A stretch of 64,000 nt of DNA from an uncultured Alphaproteobacteria bacterium (GCA_934254925.1 CAKQMD010000001.1:62001-126000), one strand, 5' to 3'; positions 50,519 to 58,932 are shown, counted from the first letter of the stretch. The notes: generated from the sequence alone by a model not told the origin. Numbers and translations: made by a program.

Positions 50519-51175
50519 TTATTGATAACGTCGGATCAATCCGCTCAGAATGCCTTGTACCCTTACCCGCGAAGCCGGAAAGCGCCGCGTTTGATATTGC
50601 GAATTTTGCGGAATCAGCAAAACATCTTCCTTGTCGCGTTTGAAGATTTTCAGCGTCGCTTCGCTTTCATCAATCAGCGCGACAACAATATCACCGTTTT
50701 CGGCGGTGTCTGCCTTGCGGATAATCACGGTGTCACCGTCCAAAATGCCACCTTCCATCATCGAATCCCCTTCAATGTTGAGGGCATAAAACTGGCCGCG
50801 ACTGACCATCTCGTATGGGACGGAAATTTTATCGTTTTCGTCGGCGATTGCTTCAATCGGCGTTCCGGCGGCAATTTTGCCGTATAACGGCAATTCTACC
50901 ATGCCGTTTTTCAGGGCTTCCTCTTTTTTGCGTTCTTCTTCAATAATCGCACTCGGCTTCAACTTCGGCAGGCGCACCACCTCCAAAGCACGAGCCTTAT
51001 GCGGCAGCTTGCGAATAAAATTGCGTTCTTCCAAAGCTTCAATCAAGGCATGGATACCGGATTTCGACTTCAAACCCACAGCCTCCTTCATCTCATCAAA
51101 AGAAGGGGAACAGCCGGTTTCCTTAATGACCTTATTTATGAAAAGCAGGAGCTTATATTGTTTAGGGGTCAGCAT
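50519..51175 (-). CDS. lexA: LexA repressor, self-cleaving S24 peptidase
   Basis: A 218-aa SOS repressor. The N-terminal winged helix (MLTPKQYKLLLFINK ... SPSFDEMKEAVGLKSKSGIHAL) is followed by the cleavage site Ala103-Gly104 (IAAGTP), catalytic Ser138 (EGDSMMEGG) and Lys176 (ATLKIFK). When RecA filaments form it cleaves itself and frees SOS genes. An SOS box lies at 51206-51220 in its own promoter, so it is autoregulated. One base separates its stop from that of the ubiquitin-fusion gene. Confidence 0.96.
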   Translation of the reverse strand: MLTPKQYKLLLFINKVIKETGCSPSFDEMKEAVGLKSKSGIHALIEALEERNFIRKLPHKARALEVVRLPKLKPSAIIEEERKKEEALKNGMVELPLYGKIAAGTPIEAIADENDKISVPYEMVSRGQFYALNIEGDSMMEGGILDGDTVIIRKADTAENGDIVVALIDESEATLKIFKRDKEDVLLIPQNSQYQTRRFPASRVRVQGILSGLIRRYQ

Positions 51176-51205
51176 GAAGAGCCTCCGTTTTACAAAAAGT
51201 TATTT

Positions 51206-51238
51206 GTTCTACTTTAGTTCTTTTACTGACTTTGTCAA
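51206..51238 (-). promoter_or_regulatory. lexA: lexA promoter with SOS box GTTC-N7-GTTC
   Basis: GTTC (51206-51209), seven bases, GTTC (51217-51220) is an exact alphaproteobacterial SOS box. On the minus strand TTGACA (51233-51238) is the -35 box and TAAAGT, 16 bases further, the likely -10, overlapping the SOS box, as expected for autorepression. Confidence 0.88.
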
Positions 51239-51243
51239 GCACT

Positions 51244-52248
51244 TTATCGTCCGCGGGAACGCTCAACGGCGCGGGGAAGGATCGGAAGCTTTTCACCGAC
51301 GGAAACTTTCGGCGTCGTAAGCTCCAAAGAACGTCGATTGCCGCGACCAAGCTTGCTTGCATCGGTCATGATAATTTTTTCGGCCTGACGCAACGAAGAG
51401 AGTTTTTCCTCATAACGGTTCCAGGCCAAGGCAAATTCGCCCTCTTCCCGGAAACGTTTTCGCCCGGCAGGATAAATTTCCGCACTGATGCGATAGGCGT
51501 TTTTGATAATGTCGGCGGTTTTGACGGCGGAAGAATCAAACTCGCCGCCGGCGGCAAGACAGCGCTGACGCGCTTCCTCCCACGCCTGGCGATAGGCCCT
51601 GCCGTAAATGAGTTCCACTTTAACGGCGCTGAACTGGTTGGCACGGGCCATAATGCCGGCCATAAAGGCTTTGCCGCGGTTTTCGGCCTCAAAACCCGGC
51701 AACAGGTTAAGCCGTTTGATCACCTTGTCGTATTTGGCTTCCTGCATAAACTCGTTTTGCCCGCGGCGAAACGCCTCACCGTCCAAACTGAGCCAGAGCT
51801 TTTGAAAATCCGCGCTGCGGCGATTACCCTTAAACGCTTTGAGACGGGCGGCAAAACTCCGGTATTGCTCATGTTTTTGCAAATATGAAATAAAAGCGTT
51901 CATCGTCGCGCCGACATCCATTTGAAACAAACCGATGTAGCGGCGTTCGGGATCCATTACCGCAGGTTTCATTTCCGATTCATAAATATGCCCGAGGTCA
52001 TAAGGCGTCAGGGCCGAAAACTCGTAGCGGCGCCCTTTGGCGACGGCCGATACCGGCGCCGGCTCCGACAAAAGCGAGCTCAAAGGAACCTGCAGTTCCG
52101 TCGCCGGAACATTTTCACCCTTTGGCAGCGGTTCCGCCTCCTGTCCGGCCAACGGATCGACGCTGAACGCGCCGATGGCAGCCACTCGTCCCAGACGGCG
52201 CAACATTTTTTGCATCGTTTGTTTCAATCGTTCTTTCTTTTCCGACAT
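51244..52248 (-). CDS. Lysozyme-like (phage/VgrG-type muramidase fold) hypothetical protein
   Basis: A 334-aa protein. After a basic N-terminus and a Pro-rich linker, about residues 75-220 contain a pattern (IYES, RYIGLFQMDVGATMNAFISYL, FQKLWLSL, FRRGQNEFM...YDKVIKRL) like that of lysozyme/chitosanase-like domains found in some phage-tail and secreted proteins, where a Glu early in the domain and a G-x-Y/F-Q strand shape the active site. Glu in YESE is a candidate catalytic residue. There is no clear signal peptide. The family link is from pattern memory; peptidoglycan cleavage is inferred. The ribosome site is AAGGGATAAA. Confidence 0.5.
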   Translation of the reverse strand: MSEKKERLKQTMQKMLRRLGRVAAIGAFSVDPLAGQEAEPLPKGENVPATELQVPLSSLLSEPAPVSAVAKGRRYEFSALTPYDLGHIYESEMKPAVMDPERRYIGLFQMDVGATMNAFISYLQKHEQYRSFAARLKAFKGNRRSADFQKLWLSLDGEAFRRGQNEFMQEAKYDKVIKRLNLLPGFEAENRGKAFMAGIMARANQFSAVKVELIYGRAYRQAWEEARQRCLAAGGEFDSSAVKTADIIKNAYRISAEIYPAGRKRFREEGEFALAWNRYEEKLSSLRQAEKIIMTDASKLGRGNRRSLELTTPKVSVGEKLPILPRAVERSRGR

Positions 52249-52390
52249 TTTATCCCTTCTTTCTTTATCTTTACTATAGGCTTTTTGCGTAAATTATTCC
52301 AGTATTTTGTGTAATTATTTATTGAAAAAAAAATCACATGCGGTTATAGTTCGCAACAGAGACATTAATCTAAACAAGAGAAACTACGAA

Positions 52391-53863
52391 ATGACAGAAG
52401 AAAGCAATATTCACCGCGACTCCCGCCTGGCCAAGCTTCGGGCGCTGGAAGAAAGCGGCTACAACCCTTATCCATACCGTTTCAGCCCCAATGCTTATGC
52501 CGCCGACCTGCAGGAAAAATACAAAAACCTGGAAGCCGGGGTTGACACCGAAGACCGCGTGGTCATCGCCGGAAGGGCTATGGCTGTACGCAACAGCGGC
52601 ATGTTTATCGACCTGAAGGACCGCAGCGGAAAAATTCAGGTGTTCTGTCATAAAAACCATCTACCGGAAGAAGACCTCGCCCGACTGAAAAACCTTGACG
52701 TCGGCGACATTGTCGGCATCAGCGGCTATATCCGCCGCACACCGCGGGGAGAACTTTCCGTCGCAGCGGAGAAGTTTGACATCATCGCCAAATCCTTGCA
52801 GGCACTGCCGGAAAAATTTCACGGCCTGACCGACATTGAAGCCCGTTATCGCCAGCGTTATGTTGACTTCATCGTCAACGACGACGCCAAGGCCATTTTC
52901 CTCAAACGCTGCCAAATCACCTCTGCAGTGCGGCATTTTTTTGAAGAAAAAGGGTTTCTTGAAGTTGAAACGCCGATGCTGCATCCGATCATGGGCGGCG
53001 CCAACGCCAAACCCTTCGTAACTCATCACAACACCTTGGACATGGACTTGTTCTTGCGAATCGCACCGGAGCTTTATTTGAAAAAACTGGTCGTCGGCGG
53101 TTTTGACCGCGTGTTCGAAATCGGGCGCAACTTCCGCAACGAAGGCATCGACAAAAGCCACAACCCCGAATTTACGGCCCTGGAAGCCTATCAGGCCTAT
53201 GCCGACTATAACGACATGGCTGAGTTGATTCCCGAGCTGATCGCCTATGTGGCGGAGAAAGTCCTCGGCAGCAAAATTCTGACCGTGGGAGAGCACCAGA
53301 TCGACCTCAGCAAGCCTTTTGTGAAAAAATCCATGTTGGAATTGGTCAAGGAACATACGGGGCTTGACTTTATGGATGCCAACACTTTAGAAGAAGCCCA
53401 GGCCATGGCCAAATCCGTCGGCATCGACGCTTCCGACTGTTTGTCTTGGGGCAAGGTCGTCTCGGAGGTTTTTGACGAACGCGTCGAAGCCAACCTGATC
53501 CAACCGACTTTGGTCATGGACATGCCGCGTGACATTTCGCCTTTGGCCAAAACGCACCGCAGCAATCCGCGTCTGGTTGAGCATTTTGACGCTTATATCG
53601 CCGGGATGGAAGTAGGTTGCGCTTATTCGGAACTTTCCAATCCGTTGGAACAGCGCGAACGTTTTGAGAGCCAGTCTGCCGCCCGCGAAAAAGGCGATGA
53701 CGAGGCCCAGATGCTGGACGAAGACTTTATCACGGCATTGGAAAACGGGTTTCCGCCATCCGGCGGCATGGGTATGGGTTTAGACCGTCTGGCGATTTTG
53801 CTGACCAATGCCGAGACCATTCGCGACGTTATCGCTTTCCCCACTTTACGCAAAAAGGATTAA
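52391..53863 (+). CDS. lysS: Lysyl-tRNA synthetase, class II
   Basis: A 490-aa enzyme that charges tRNA-Lys. It has the N-terminal OB-fold anticodon domain (VVIAGRAMAVRNSGMFIDLKD) and class II motifs: motif 1 near FLEVETPMLHP, motif 2 FEIGRNFRNEGIDKSHNPEFT and motif 3 GMGMGLDRLAILL. Start at ATG 52391 gives the usual length; the longer frame from 52307 includes the AT-rich leader. Four bases before the next gene. Confidence 0.96.
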   Translation: MTEESNIHRDSRLAKLRALEESGYNPYPYRFSPNAYAADLQEKYKNLEAGVDTEDRVVIAGRAMAVRNSGMFIDLKDRSGKIQVFCHKNHLPEEDLARLKNLDVGDIVGISGYIRRTPRGELSVAAEKFDIIAKSLQALPEKFHGLTDIEARYRQRYVDFIVNDDAKAIFLKRCQITSAVRHFFEEKGFLEVETPMLHPIMGGANAKPFVTHHNTLDMDLFLRIAPELYLKKLVVGGFDRVFEIGRNFRNEGIDKSHNPEFTALEAYQAYADYNDMAELIPELIAYVAEKVLGSKILTVGEHQIDLSKPFVKKSMLELVKEHTGLDFMDANTLEEAQAMAKSVGIDASDCLSWGKVVSEVFDERVEANLIQPTLVMDMPRDISPLAKTHRSNPRLVEHFDAYIAGMEVGCAYSELSNPLEQRERFESQSAAREKGDDEAQMLDEDFITALENGFPPSGGMGMGLDRLAILLTNAETIRDVIAFPTLRKKD

Positions 53864-53866
53864 GCT

Positions 53867-55126
53867 TTGCTGCCCAGACTGCGAACCGCCGCCGCCACGC
53901 TTTTTGGCCGTCTGTTGATTTTCGGCTTTAAGGTGGTTTTGGGCGTTTTGATTGCCGTCTGGGGATCTTACGGCTTTTTGGAGGCAGTCGCCGCCTGGCG
54001 GCAACTGCCGGAAGCGGAAGAAACCACGTCCGTTATTCTCATTGAGATTGAAGATCAAGACTTTTGCCGTATCGATCAGCCGGAAGAGTGCCCGTCGCGT
54101 GCCGCGGTCTTGCAACCGCAAGCGGTGCCTCTTCCCGCCGAACAAGGGCTGAAAGAGCAAATCGCCGCCTTGGCCAAAGACGAGGTTTCCTTTGCCGTCG
54201 AGCCTCAGAAGGACGCCATCATCCGCCAAATCAAAAAATGTGACTACAGCAGCGAAGAAGCTTTGGAACAATCTTATGAGGAAGCCTTGCCCGAAGAAAT
54301 CATCGACGACGAGGAAGACCACAGCGGAGAAGCAGGCTACTTCGTTTACACCCGTCATAAAAACATCAAAGACATGGCGGTCAACATTGACCACAAACCG
54401 CCTTACTTCGGAGAAATTCCGGTCATCGCCGTGGTGATTGACGACATGGGCATCAACCGCCGACGGACCAAAGATATCAGCAGCATTAACGCGCCGTTGA
54501 CAGCTTCTTTTCTGACTTATGCCGGTGCTCTGGAACAACAGGTGAGTGCCGCGGCAGCCAACAATCAGGAAATCATGATTCACGTGCCGATGGAGGCCAA
54601 AAGCAACGCCAATGCCGCGCCGGACGTTTTAACCACCGCCATGACGCAGGAAGACATTCGCCGCCGTTTTGAAGAAATGTTGGCAAAAATTCCCCATGTT
54701 AAAGGCATCAACAACCACATGGGCAGCAAATTTACCGAAGATGCCGCCAGGATGGAAACCATCATGGAAGTTTTGAAAGAACACGACCTGTTCTTTCTTG
54801 ACTCCAAGACCTCGGCCAAGTCTCAGGGCAAAAATGCGGCGTTGAAGCATCAGGTTGCCTATGCCAACCGCCATGTGTTTTTAGACAACGAAAATGATCG
54901 CGCTTATATTGATCGCCAGTTGGCACTCACGGTGAAGTTGGCGCGGAAAAACGGTTACGCCATCGCCATCGGGCATCCCAAAAGCCAGACCTACGAAGCG
55001 CTCAAAGACTGGACGGCCAAACTTGATCCGAAGGAGGTGCGACTGGTGCATTTGAGCGAGATCGTCAAAGTGCTGAATCCGGGCTACCTCCAGGAAAAGC
55101 CGCTTCAACAGGAAAGAGAAGAATGA
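53867..55126 (+). CDS. Divergent polysaccharide deacetylase (YibQ-like)
   Basis: A 419-aa protein with one N-terminal membrane segment (about residues 14-33), an acidic linker and a C-terminal divergent polysaccharide deacetylase domain: IAVVIDDMGINRRRT, MIHVPMEA, GINNHMGSKFT, FFLDSKTSA and AIAIGHPKSQT. These match the DD, H-x-P, N-N-H-M and H-P metal-binding and catalytic segments of the family, acting in the periplasm on an unknown glycan. The start is TTG 53867 with AAGGA seven bases upstream; no ATG is available nearby. Confidence 0.87.
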   Translation: MLPRLRTAAATLFGRLLIFGFKVVLGVLIAVWGSYGFLEAVAAWRQLPEAEETTSVILIEIEDQDFCRIDQPEECPSRAAVLQPQAVPLPAEQGLKEQIAALAKDEVSFAVEPQKDAIIRQIKKCDYSSEEALEQSYEEALPEEIIDDEEDHSGEAGYFVYTRHKNIKDMAVNIDHKPPYFGEIPVIAVVIDDMGINRRRTKDISSINAPLTASFLTYAGALEQQVSAAAANNQEIMIHVPMEAKSNANAAPDVLTTAMTQEDIRRRFEEMLAKIPHVKGINNHMGSKFTEDAARMETIMEVLKEHDLFFLDSKTSAKSQGKNAALKHQVAYANRHVFLDNENDRAYIDRQLALTVKLARKNGYAIAIGHPKSQTYEALKDWTAKLDPKEVRLVHLSEIVKVLNPGYLQEKPLQQEREE

Positions 55127-55764
55127 CGGAAAAACACTGGTCAAAAGTCGAATATCTGCATCTCAGCGTAACGAATCCCAATATCATTCTCAAGGGAACA
55201 AAAAGCTATTACAGCAACGCCTATACGCCTAATTTTGAAGATTATGTCGTGCGTTATCTATACGGCGACAGTTACAGCCGGAAAAATTTTGACCTATTGT
55301 GGGAACCGGACAAGCTTTATATCGGAAACTACGTCTGCATCGGCGCCGAGGCGGTGATCGTCATGGGCGGCAATAGCACCCATCGTCAGGATTGGTTCAG
55401 CTGTTACCCTTTTATGCAAGAAATTCAACGCGCTTATCGCTCCAAAGGCGACACGGTCATCGAAGATGGCGTGTGGATCGGCATGCGGGCCATGTTAATG
55501 CCGGGAATTAACATCGGCGAAGGCGGCGTCATCGCCGCCGGATCCGTGGTAACCAAAGATGTGGCTCCTTACAGCCTGGTTGCCGGAAATCCGGCCATGG
55601 AAATCAGAAAACGTTTTGACGAGGACACTATCGCAGCACTTCTGGCATTGAAAATTTATGACCGGCCGGAAAGCGAAATTGAACAATTGATCCCGTTTTT
55701 ATGCAACAACGATCTGGAAGCGCTGAAAACAGCCCTGCGTTCGCTTGAGCGACAGAGAGGTTAG
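55123..55764 (+). CDS. CatB/Vat-like hexapeptide O-acetyltransferase
   Basis: A 213-aa protein with left-handed beta-helix hexapeptide repeats (YIGNYVCIGAEAVIVMGG, DGVWIGMRAMLMPGINIGEGGVIAAGSVV) and the xenobiotic acyltransferase loop with catalytic His87 (GGNSTHR). The sequence is close to type B chloramphenicol and streptogramin acetyltransferases, which use acetyl-CoA. Without testing, resistance should not be assumed; many relatives modify sugars. It overlaps the deacetylase gene by ATGA, so it is coupled to it. Confidence 0.88.
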   Translation: MTEKHWSKVEYLHLSVTNPNIILKGTKSYYSNAYTPNFEDYVVRYLYGDSYSRKNFDLLWEPDKLYIGNYVCIGAEAVIVMGGNSTHRQDWFSCYPFMQEIQRAYRSKGDTVIEDGVWIGMRAMLMPGINIGEGGVIAAGSVVTKDVAPYSLVAGNPAMEIRKRFDEDTIAALLALKIYDRPESEIEQLIPFLCNNDLEALKTALRSLERQRG

Positions 55765-56402
55765 GCGCCGGCCGTTTCCAGTTTTATAAAACGGTCATGC
55801 ATGCATTTGACGGTGGTTTTGTGAATCCCTGCGGTAATTTCATAAAAAACAAAACGCCCTTCTTTGCGCGCTTTGACAAAGCCGTCGTCACGCAGGCGTT
55901 TTAAATATTGGGAAACTTTCAACTGCTCCACCCCCACTCCTCTGACAATATCAGAAACGCAGCTTTCCCCGTACAGAGTCAGATATTCAAGAATCCGCAA
56001 TTTATCAATATGGGCGAACAACTTGATACGGTTAGCCGTCATCATCGTAAAGTCCTTGGGCAAAACGGCCTTGTAGTCTTCTTTTAAAAAATTAAAACAA
56101 TCGGTCATATAGCCGAAGAGTTTGCGAATGCACTTGAACAGACTGGCGGGATATTCGCCGTTGAGAGCATAATAAATGAAAATGCCCTTGCGCCGCGTCG
56201 TGACCAATTCGGCATCGCGGAGCTTGCGCAGGCTTTGTGACACCATTATCTGCTCGTCGTCAACACCTTTAGTAATGGCCGAAACAGAGGACGGACCGTA
56301 AACGTCCAAATATTCAATAATCCGTAGTCGCAAAGGGTGTCCGAGATAGCTTATCCCTTTGGCGGCTTGTTTCATGGCTTCTTCCGACAGCTGTTTTTCC
56401 AT
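55761..56402 (-). CDS. Tandem ArsR-type regulator
   Basis: A 213-aa protein made of two ArsR-like winged-helix domains in one chain: about residues 15-80 (GHPLRLRIIEYLDVYG, QIMVSQSLRKLRDAELV) and 125-190 (AHIDKLRILEYLTLYG, QLKVSQYLKRLRDDGFV). The repeats are clearly similar, so this is an internal duplication forming a covalent pseudodimer. Cys are few: Cys91, Cys102, Cys148 and one near the end, so metal sensing is uncertain and redox sensing possible. It is divergent from the CxxC cassette and probably controls it. A promoter TTGCAA-17-TATGTA (56435-56463, minus) precedes it. Confidence 0.85.
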   Translation of the reverse strand: MEKQLSEEAMKQAAKGISYLGHPLRLRIIEYLDVYGPSSVSAITKGVDDEQIMVSQSLRKLRDAELVTTRRKGIFIYYALNGEYPASLFKCIRKLFGYMTDCFNFLKEDYKAVLPKDFTMMTANRIKLFAHIDKLRILEYLTLYGESCVSDIVRGVGVEQLKVSQYLKRLRDDGFVKARKEGRFVFYEITAGIHKTTVKCMHDRFIKLETAGA

Positions 56403-56434
56403 TGTTTTTTCCTTTTAACCTATTGTCTTTTCTA

Positions 56435-56463
56435 TACATATCAAAATCATTATCTTTTTGCAA
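56435..56463 (-). promoter_or_regulatory. Promoter of the tandem ArsR gene
   Basis: On the minus strand TTGCAA (56458-56463) and TATGTA (56435-56440) are separated by 17 bases, about 35 bases before the start codon. Confidence 0.5.
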
Positions 56464-56473
56464 ACATTTTTAA

Positions 56474-56525
56474 TTGACAAGTTTCATATATATGCTTTAT
56501 ATTATATATATAATTTACTATATAT
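56474..56525 (+). promoter_or_regulatory. Promoter and putative ArsR operator of the redox cassette
   Basis: TTGACA (56474-56479) is a perfect -35 box and TATATT (56498-56503) a good -10 at 18 bases. Just downstream ATATATA (56506-56512) and TATATAT (56519-56525) form an inverted repeat over the transcription start, a usual place for an ArsR operator. The low complexity of the AT repeats weakens the operator call. Confidence 0.6.
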
Positions 56526-56539
56526 CAAAAGAGGTATCT

Positions 56540-57046
56540 ATGAAAAAGTTTATAACTATCTTTTTAATCTTTTTGCTTTGGCCGATGCGCCTTTGGGCCA
56601 ATCCTGCCTGTGCGGTCTGCACGATCGCCATCGGTGCTTCGCTGGGGCTTGCCCGCCGGCTGGGCGTGGAAGATGCCGTCGTCGGCTTATGGGCCGGCGC
56701 TTTGTTGACCCTGCTCGGGTATTGGAGCATGGTCTTTTTTGACAAGCGCGGCTGGCATTTCCGGGGCAGAGACTTTTTGCTGATGTTGCTTTCTGTCGGC
56801 ATGATCGGCTTTATCTACATCAGCGAAACGGGTTATGCACCGACCGTCATTTGGCAGGTCTTTTACATGGACCCGATTTTGTTCAGCGCTTTGCTCGGCA
56901 TGCTGTTATTTATGCTGTCACAGAAGCTGTATCAAGTTATGAAAGCCAGAAACAACGGCCATGCCCATTTTCCATTTGAGAAAGTGGTCTTGCCGCTCGT
57001 GTTTTTGGTCGGCGCCAGTTTTTATGTTACTTATTTTCCGTTGTAA
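56540..57046 (+). CDS. Membrane protein with N-terminal CxxC, redox cassette gene 1
   Basis: A 168-aa integral membrane protein. A signal-like first helix is followed directly by NPACAVC (Cys24, Cys27) and four or more membrane helices (GLWAGALLTLLGYWSMVFF and others). I recall close relatives with the same CxVCT.AIGA.LGL start in Patescibacteria (CPR) genomes, without assigned function. The CxxC at the outer membrane face and the thioredoxin-like gene two places downstream suggest electron transfer across the membrane, similar in principle to DsbD or VKOR systems. The start follows AGAGGTATCT. Confidence 0.75.
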   Translation: MKKFITIFLIFLLWPMRLWANPACAVCTIAIGASLGLARRLGVEDAVVGLWAGALLTLLGYWSMVFFDKRGWHFRGRDFLLMLLSVGMIGFIYISETGYAPTVIWQVFYMDPILFSALLGMLLFMLSQKLYQVMKARNNGHAHFPFEKVVLPLVFLVGASFYVTYFPL

Positions 57047-57058
57047 GGAGGTTTATTG

Positions 57059-57613
57059 ATGAAAAAAGTACAAGACGTTAAAGAATTTGTTGAACGAATC
57101 GATGCCGCCAAAAAGCTTAATCCCAAGGATTTGTCTTCCGACCAGGATTTAAGCATCGGCATCATGAACCTGATTTCGATTGAAGAGCATCTGGTCTTTT
57201 CAGGGGCCAAAACCGGAAAATCATCCTTTTATGATTTGATTGAAGAAGTGCGCAATCTGCGCAAAGACCTGATGCAAAAAATCATTCCGCAATACGAAGG
57301 CGAGGTCTGGTGCATTTCCAAACATCTGTTGGCTTCTTCCATGCGGTTGATGGAAGTGGGAACCAAGCAGCAGTCTTTGGGACACAAAAAGGAAGCCAAC
57401 GAGCTGTTCAACAAAGCCTACGACCTCTATTGCCTGTTTTGGGGTCTGAATATGAACATGCTTAACGTCGACGACGTCAAATTTTTGGAAAAGCCCACAG
57501 CGCTGCCGGCAACCGTTTCCGCTCCCCTTTCGGAAAAGGAGGAAACGGACAAAGGCCTGCTCCGGCAAATGAAAAGCTTTGTCAGAAAAGCCGTCGATTG
57601 TTGTATTGAATAA
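57059..57613 (+). CDS. Helical cytoplasmic protein, redox cassette gene 2
   Basis: A 184-aa soluble helical protein with motifs LSSDQDLSIGIMNLISIEEHL, GEVWCISKHLLASSMRLMEVG and a C-terminal CC pair. I recall the same motifs in proteins from Patescibacteria next to genes like the preceding one, so the pair seems to travel together; function unknown. ATG 57059 has a strong AAGGAGG ribosome site. The gap to the first gene is 12 bases and to the third also 12, so the three form one operon. Confidence 0.7.
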   Translation: MKKVQDVKEFVERIDAAKKLNPKDLSSDQDLSIGIMNLISIEEHLVFSGAKTGKSSFYDLIEEVRNLRKDLMQKIIPQYEGEVWCISKHLLASSMRLMEVGTKQQSLGHKKEANELFNKAYDLYCLFWGLNMNMLNVDDVKFLEKPTALPATVSAPLSEKEETDKGLLRQMKSFVRKAVDCCIE

Positions 57614-57625
57614 AGGAGATCAAAA

Positions 57626-58009
57626 ATGAAAAAATATTTTTTGCTTTTGGCCATTCTGTTGGTTTCCGTCAATGAGGCGGCCGCACAGTTGAAGAAAGAA
57701 GTGGTCATTTTTTCGCAGCCCTGTCATTATTGCGACCTGATGAAGCAAGATCTCAAAGAAAAAATTATTCCAGCTAATCCCGACATTCGCTTTACGATCT
57801 TGGACATTCAGGAAGAACGCAACTACAAACTACTGTTGGAATATGCCAAAAGGCACAAGATCAGAGGCAACAGCATCGGCATGCCGCTGCTCTTTGCCGG
57901 AGACAATCACCTTATGGGCTGGGGCCCCAACGCTTCTGAACAACTGCAGCAGTATATCAAAGCCTTAAAGCAGGAAAAGATGAGCCGTCTGCCGTCCGCC
58001 GCGCTTTAA
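57626..58009 (+). CDS. Periplasmic thioredoxin/glutaredoxin-like protein, redox cassette gene 3
   Basis: A 127-aa exported protein: signal peptide (cleavage near EAAA, residue 20), then a thioredoxin fold with VVIFSQPCHYCDLM (Cys33, Cys36) and a later GMPLLF cis-Pro motif. The CHYC active site is glutaredoxin/DsbC-like. It should act as a thiol-disulfide partner in the periplasm, probably of the CxxC membrane protein in the same operon. AAAGGAGATC precedes the ATG. Confidence 0.82.
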   Translation: MKKYFLLLAILLVSVNEAAAQLKKEVVIFSQPCHYCDLMKQDLKEKIIPANPDIRFTILDIQEERNYKLLLEYAKRHKIRGNSIGMPLLFAGDNHLMGWGPNASEQLQQYIKALKQEKMSRLPSAAL

Positions 58010-58017
58010 CCTTAACT

Positions 58018-58041
58018 CCGACACCGGGAAACCGGTGTCGG
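58018..58041. terminator. Hairpin after the redox cassette, possible terminator
   Basis: A perfect ten-base-pair stem CCGACACCGG/CCGGTGTCGG with GAAA loop lies between the convergent genes 57626 and 58047. The following T-run is poor in both directions, so it may act with Rho or only as a 3' end stabiliser. Confidence 0.7.
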
Positions 58042-58046
58042 TTGCC

Positions 58047-58766
58047 TTAAAGTTTCAAAAAACGCTCAACACGCAGATGATGCTTTTTGATTTTTGAGTT
58101 TTCCGCCAATACATAGCTTTGGTCAATTCTTCGGCAGATTTCCTTCAAGGAAACCGAGCCGTCGAGGCAAATGGTCAGCCAATGTCTCTTGTTCATGTGG
58201 TAGCCGGGAAAATATTTTTGGCCGTCGACCAGTTTTTCCAATTCTTCCGGCGAGCATCTAAGATCAATCACATCAATCTTGTCTTCTTGTTCCAAACCCA
58301 ATTTTTGCGCCGACAAACGCAGCAGAACCAAATACCATTTGGCGTTGTCTTTTCTGCGGCAAATGGCATTGTCGGAAAACTTTTCCCACAAAAACTCCGG
58401 CTTGTCCCCATATTTTTCCTCAACATAGGCCAGCACCCGCTGTGTTTGGGGCTGCTTAAAGACTTGAGAATAAAAGCAGGTTTGGGCGATCTCTTGCAAC
58501 CGTTCCTCAAAAGCCGCACGCAGCTGTCCGACAAAAGCGCCGGTGGCTTCCGCCACCTTGACCAGAGCATAGACCTCCTGCATTTCCTCGTCGATAACGT
58601 CTGCCCGCACCTCAGCATCCTGATCCACCACAATCCGGATGGCGAAACCGTCGACCGTCAGAGGCGCATAGAAAGAATAGCTTCCTTTTTCTTCCGCAAA
58701 ACCGTAGGCTTTCAGTTTTTCAGCGTCCGGTATGCGGTTTTTAAAAATTTCTGTAACCGTTTTCAT
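58047..58766 (-). CDS. MmcQ/YjbR family protein
   Basis: A 239-aa protein whose C-terminal half matches the MmcQ/YjbR (CyaY-like) fold: VLAYVEEKYGDKPEFLWEKF, NAKWYLVLLRL, VIDLRCSPEELEKLV..QKYFPGYHMNKRHWLTICLDG and IKKHHLR. The N-terminal half is an extra domain often seen in such fusions. YjbR-type proteins are described as DNA-binding by fold, but their role is not known. Monocistronic; convergent with the redox cassette. Confidence 0.8.
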   Translation of the reverse strand: MKTVTEIFKNRIPDAEKLKAYGFAEEKGSYSFYAPLTVDGFAIRIVVDQDAEVRADVIDEEMQEVYALVKVAEATGAFVGQLRAAFEERLQEIAQTCFYSQVFKQPQTQRVLAYVEEKYGDKPEFLWEKFSDNAICRRKDNAKWYLVLLRLSAQKLGLEQEDKIDVIDLRCSPEELEKLVDGQKYFPGYHMNKRHWLTICLDGSVSLKEICRRIDQSYVLAENSKIKKHHLRVERFLKL

Positions 58767-58932
58767 TCTCTATTCCTCGACAATTTTTTTTACAATAGTT
58801 CCCCTTTGATAAAAATACAACCGAAATGAATTTTAAAAATTTTCAGAAATGTACAAATATATTGGCTATTCATGCTTGTAAAGATGACAGAAATATGCTA
58901 AATTTGTCTCAACAGTCAAAAAGGAGAAGACA

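Noticed and set aside
55123..55764. Calling the hexapeptide acyltransferase a chloramphenicol resistance gene
   Set aside because: The catalytic layout fits CatB/Vat, but the same family includes many sugar and metabolite acetyltransferases, and it is coupled to a polysaccharide deacetylase gene, which points rather to glycan modification.
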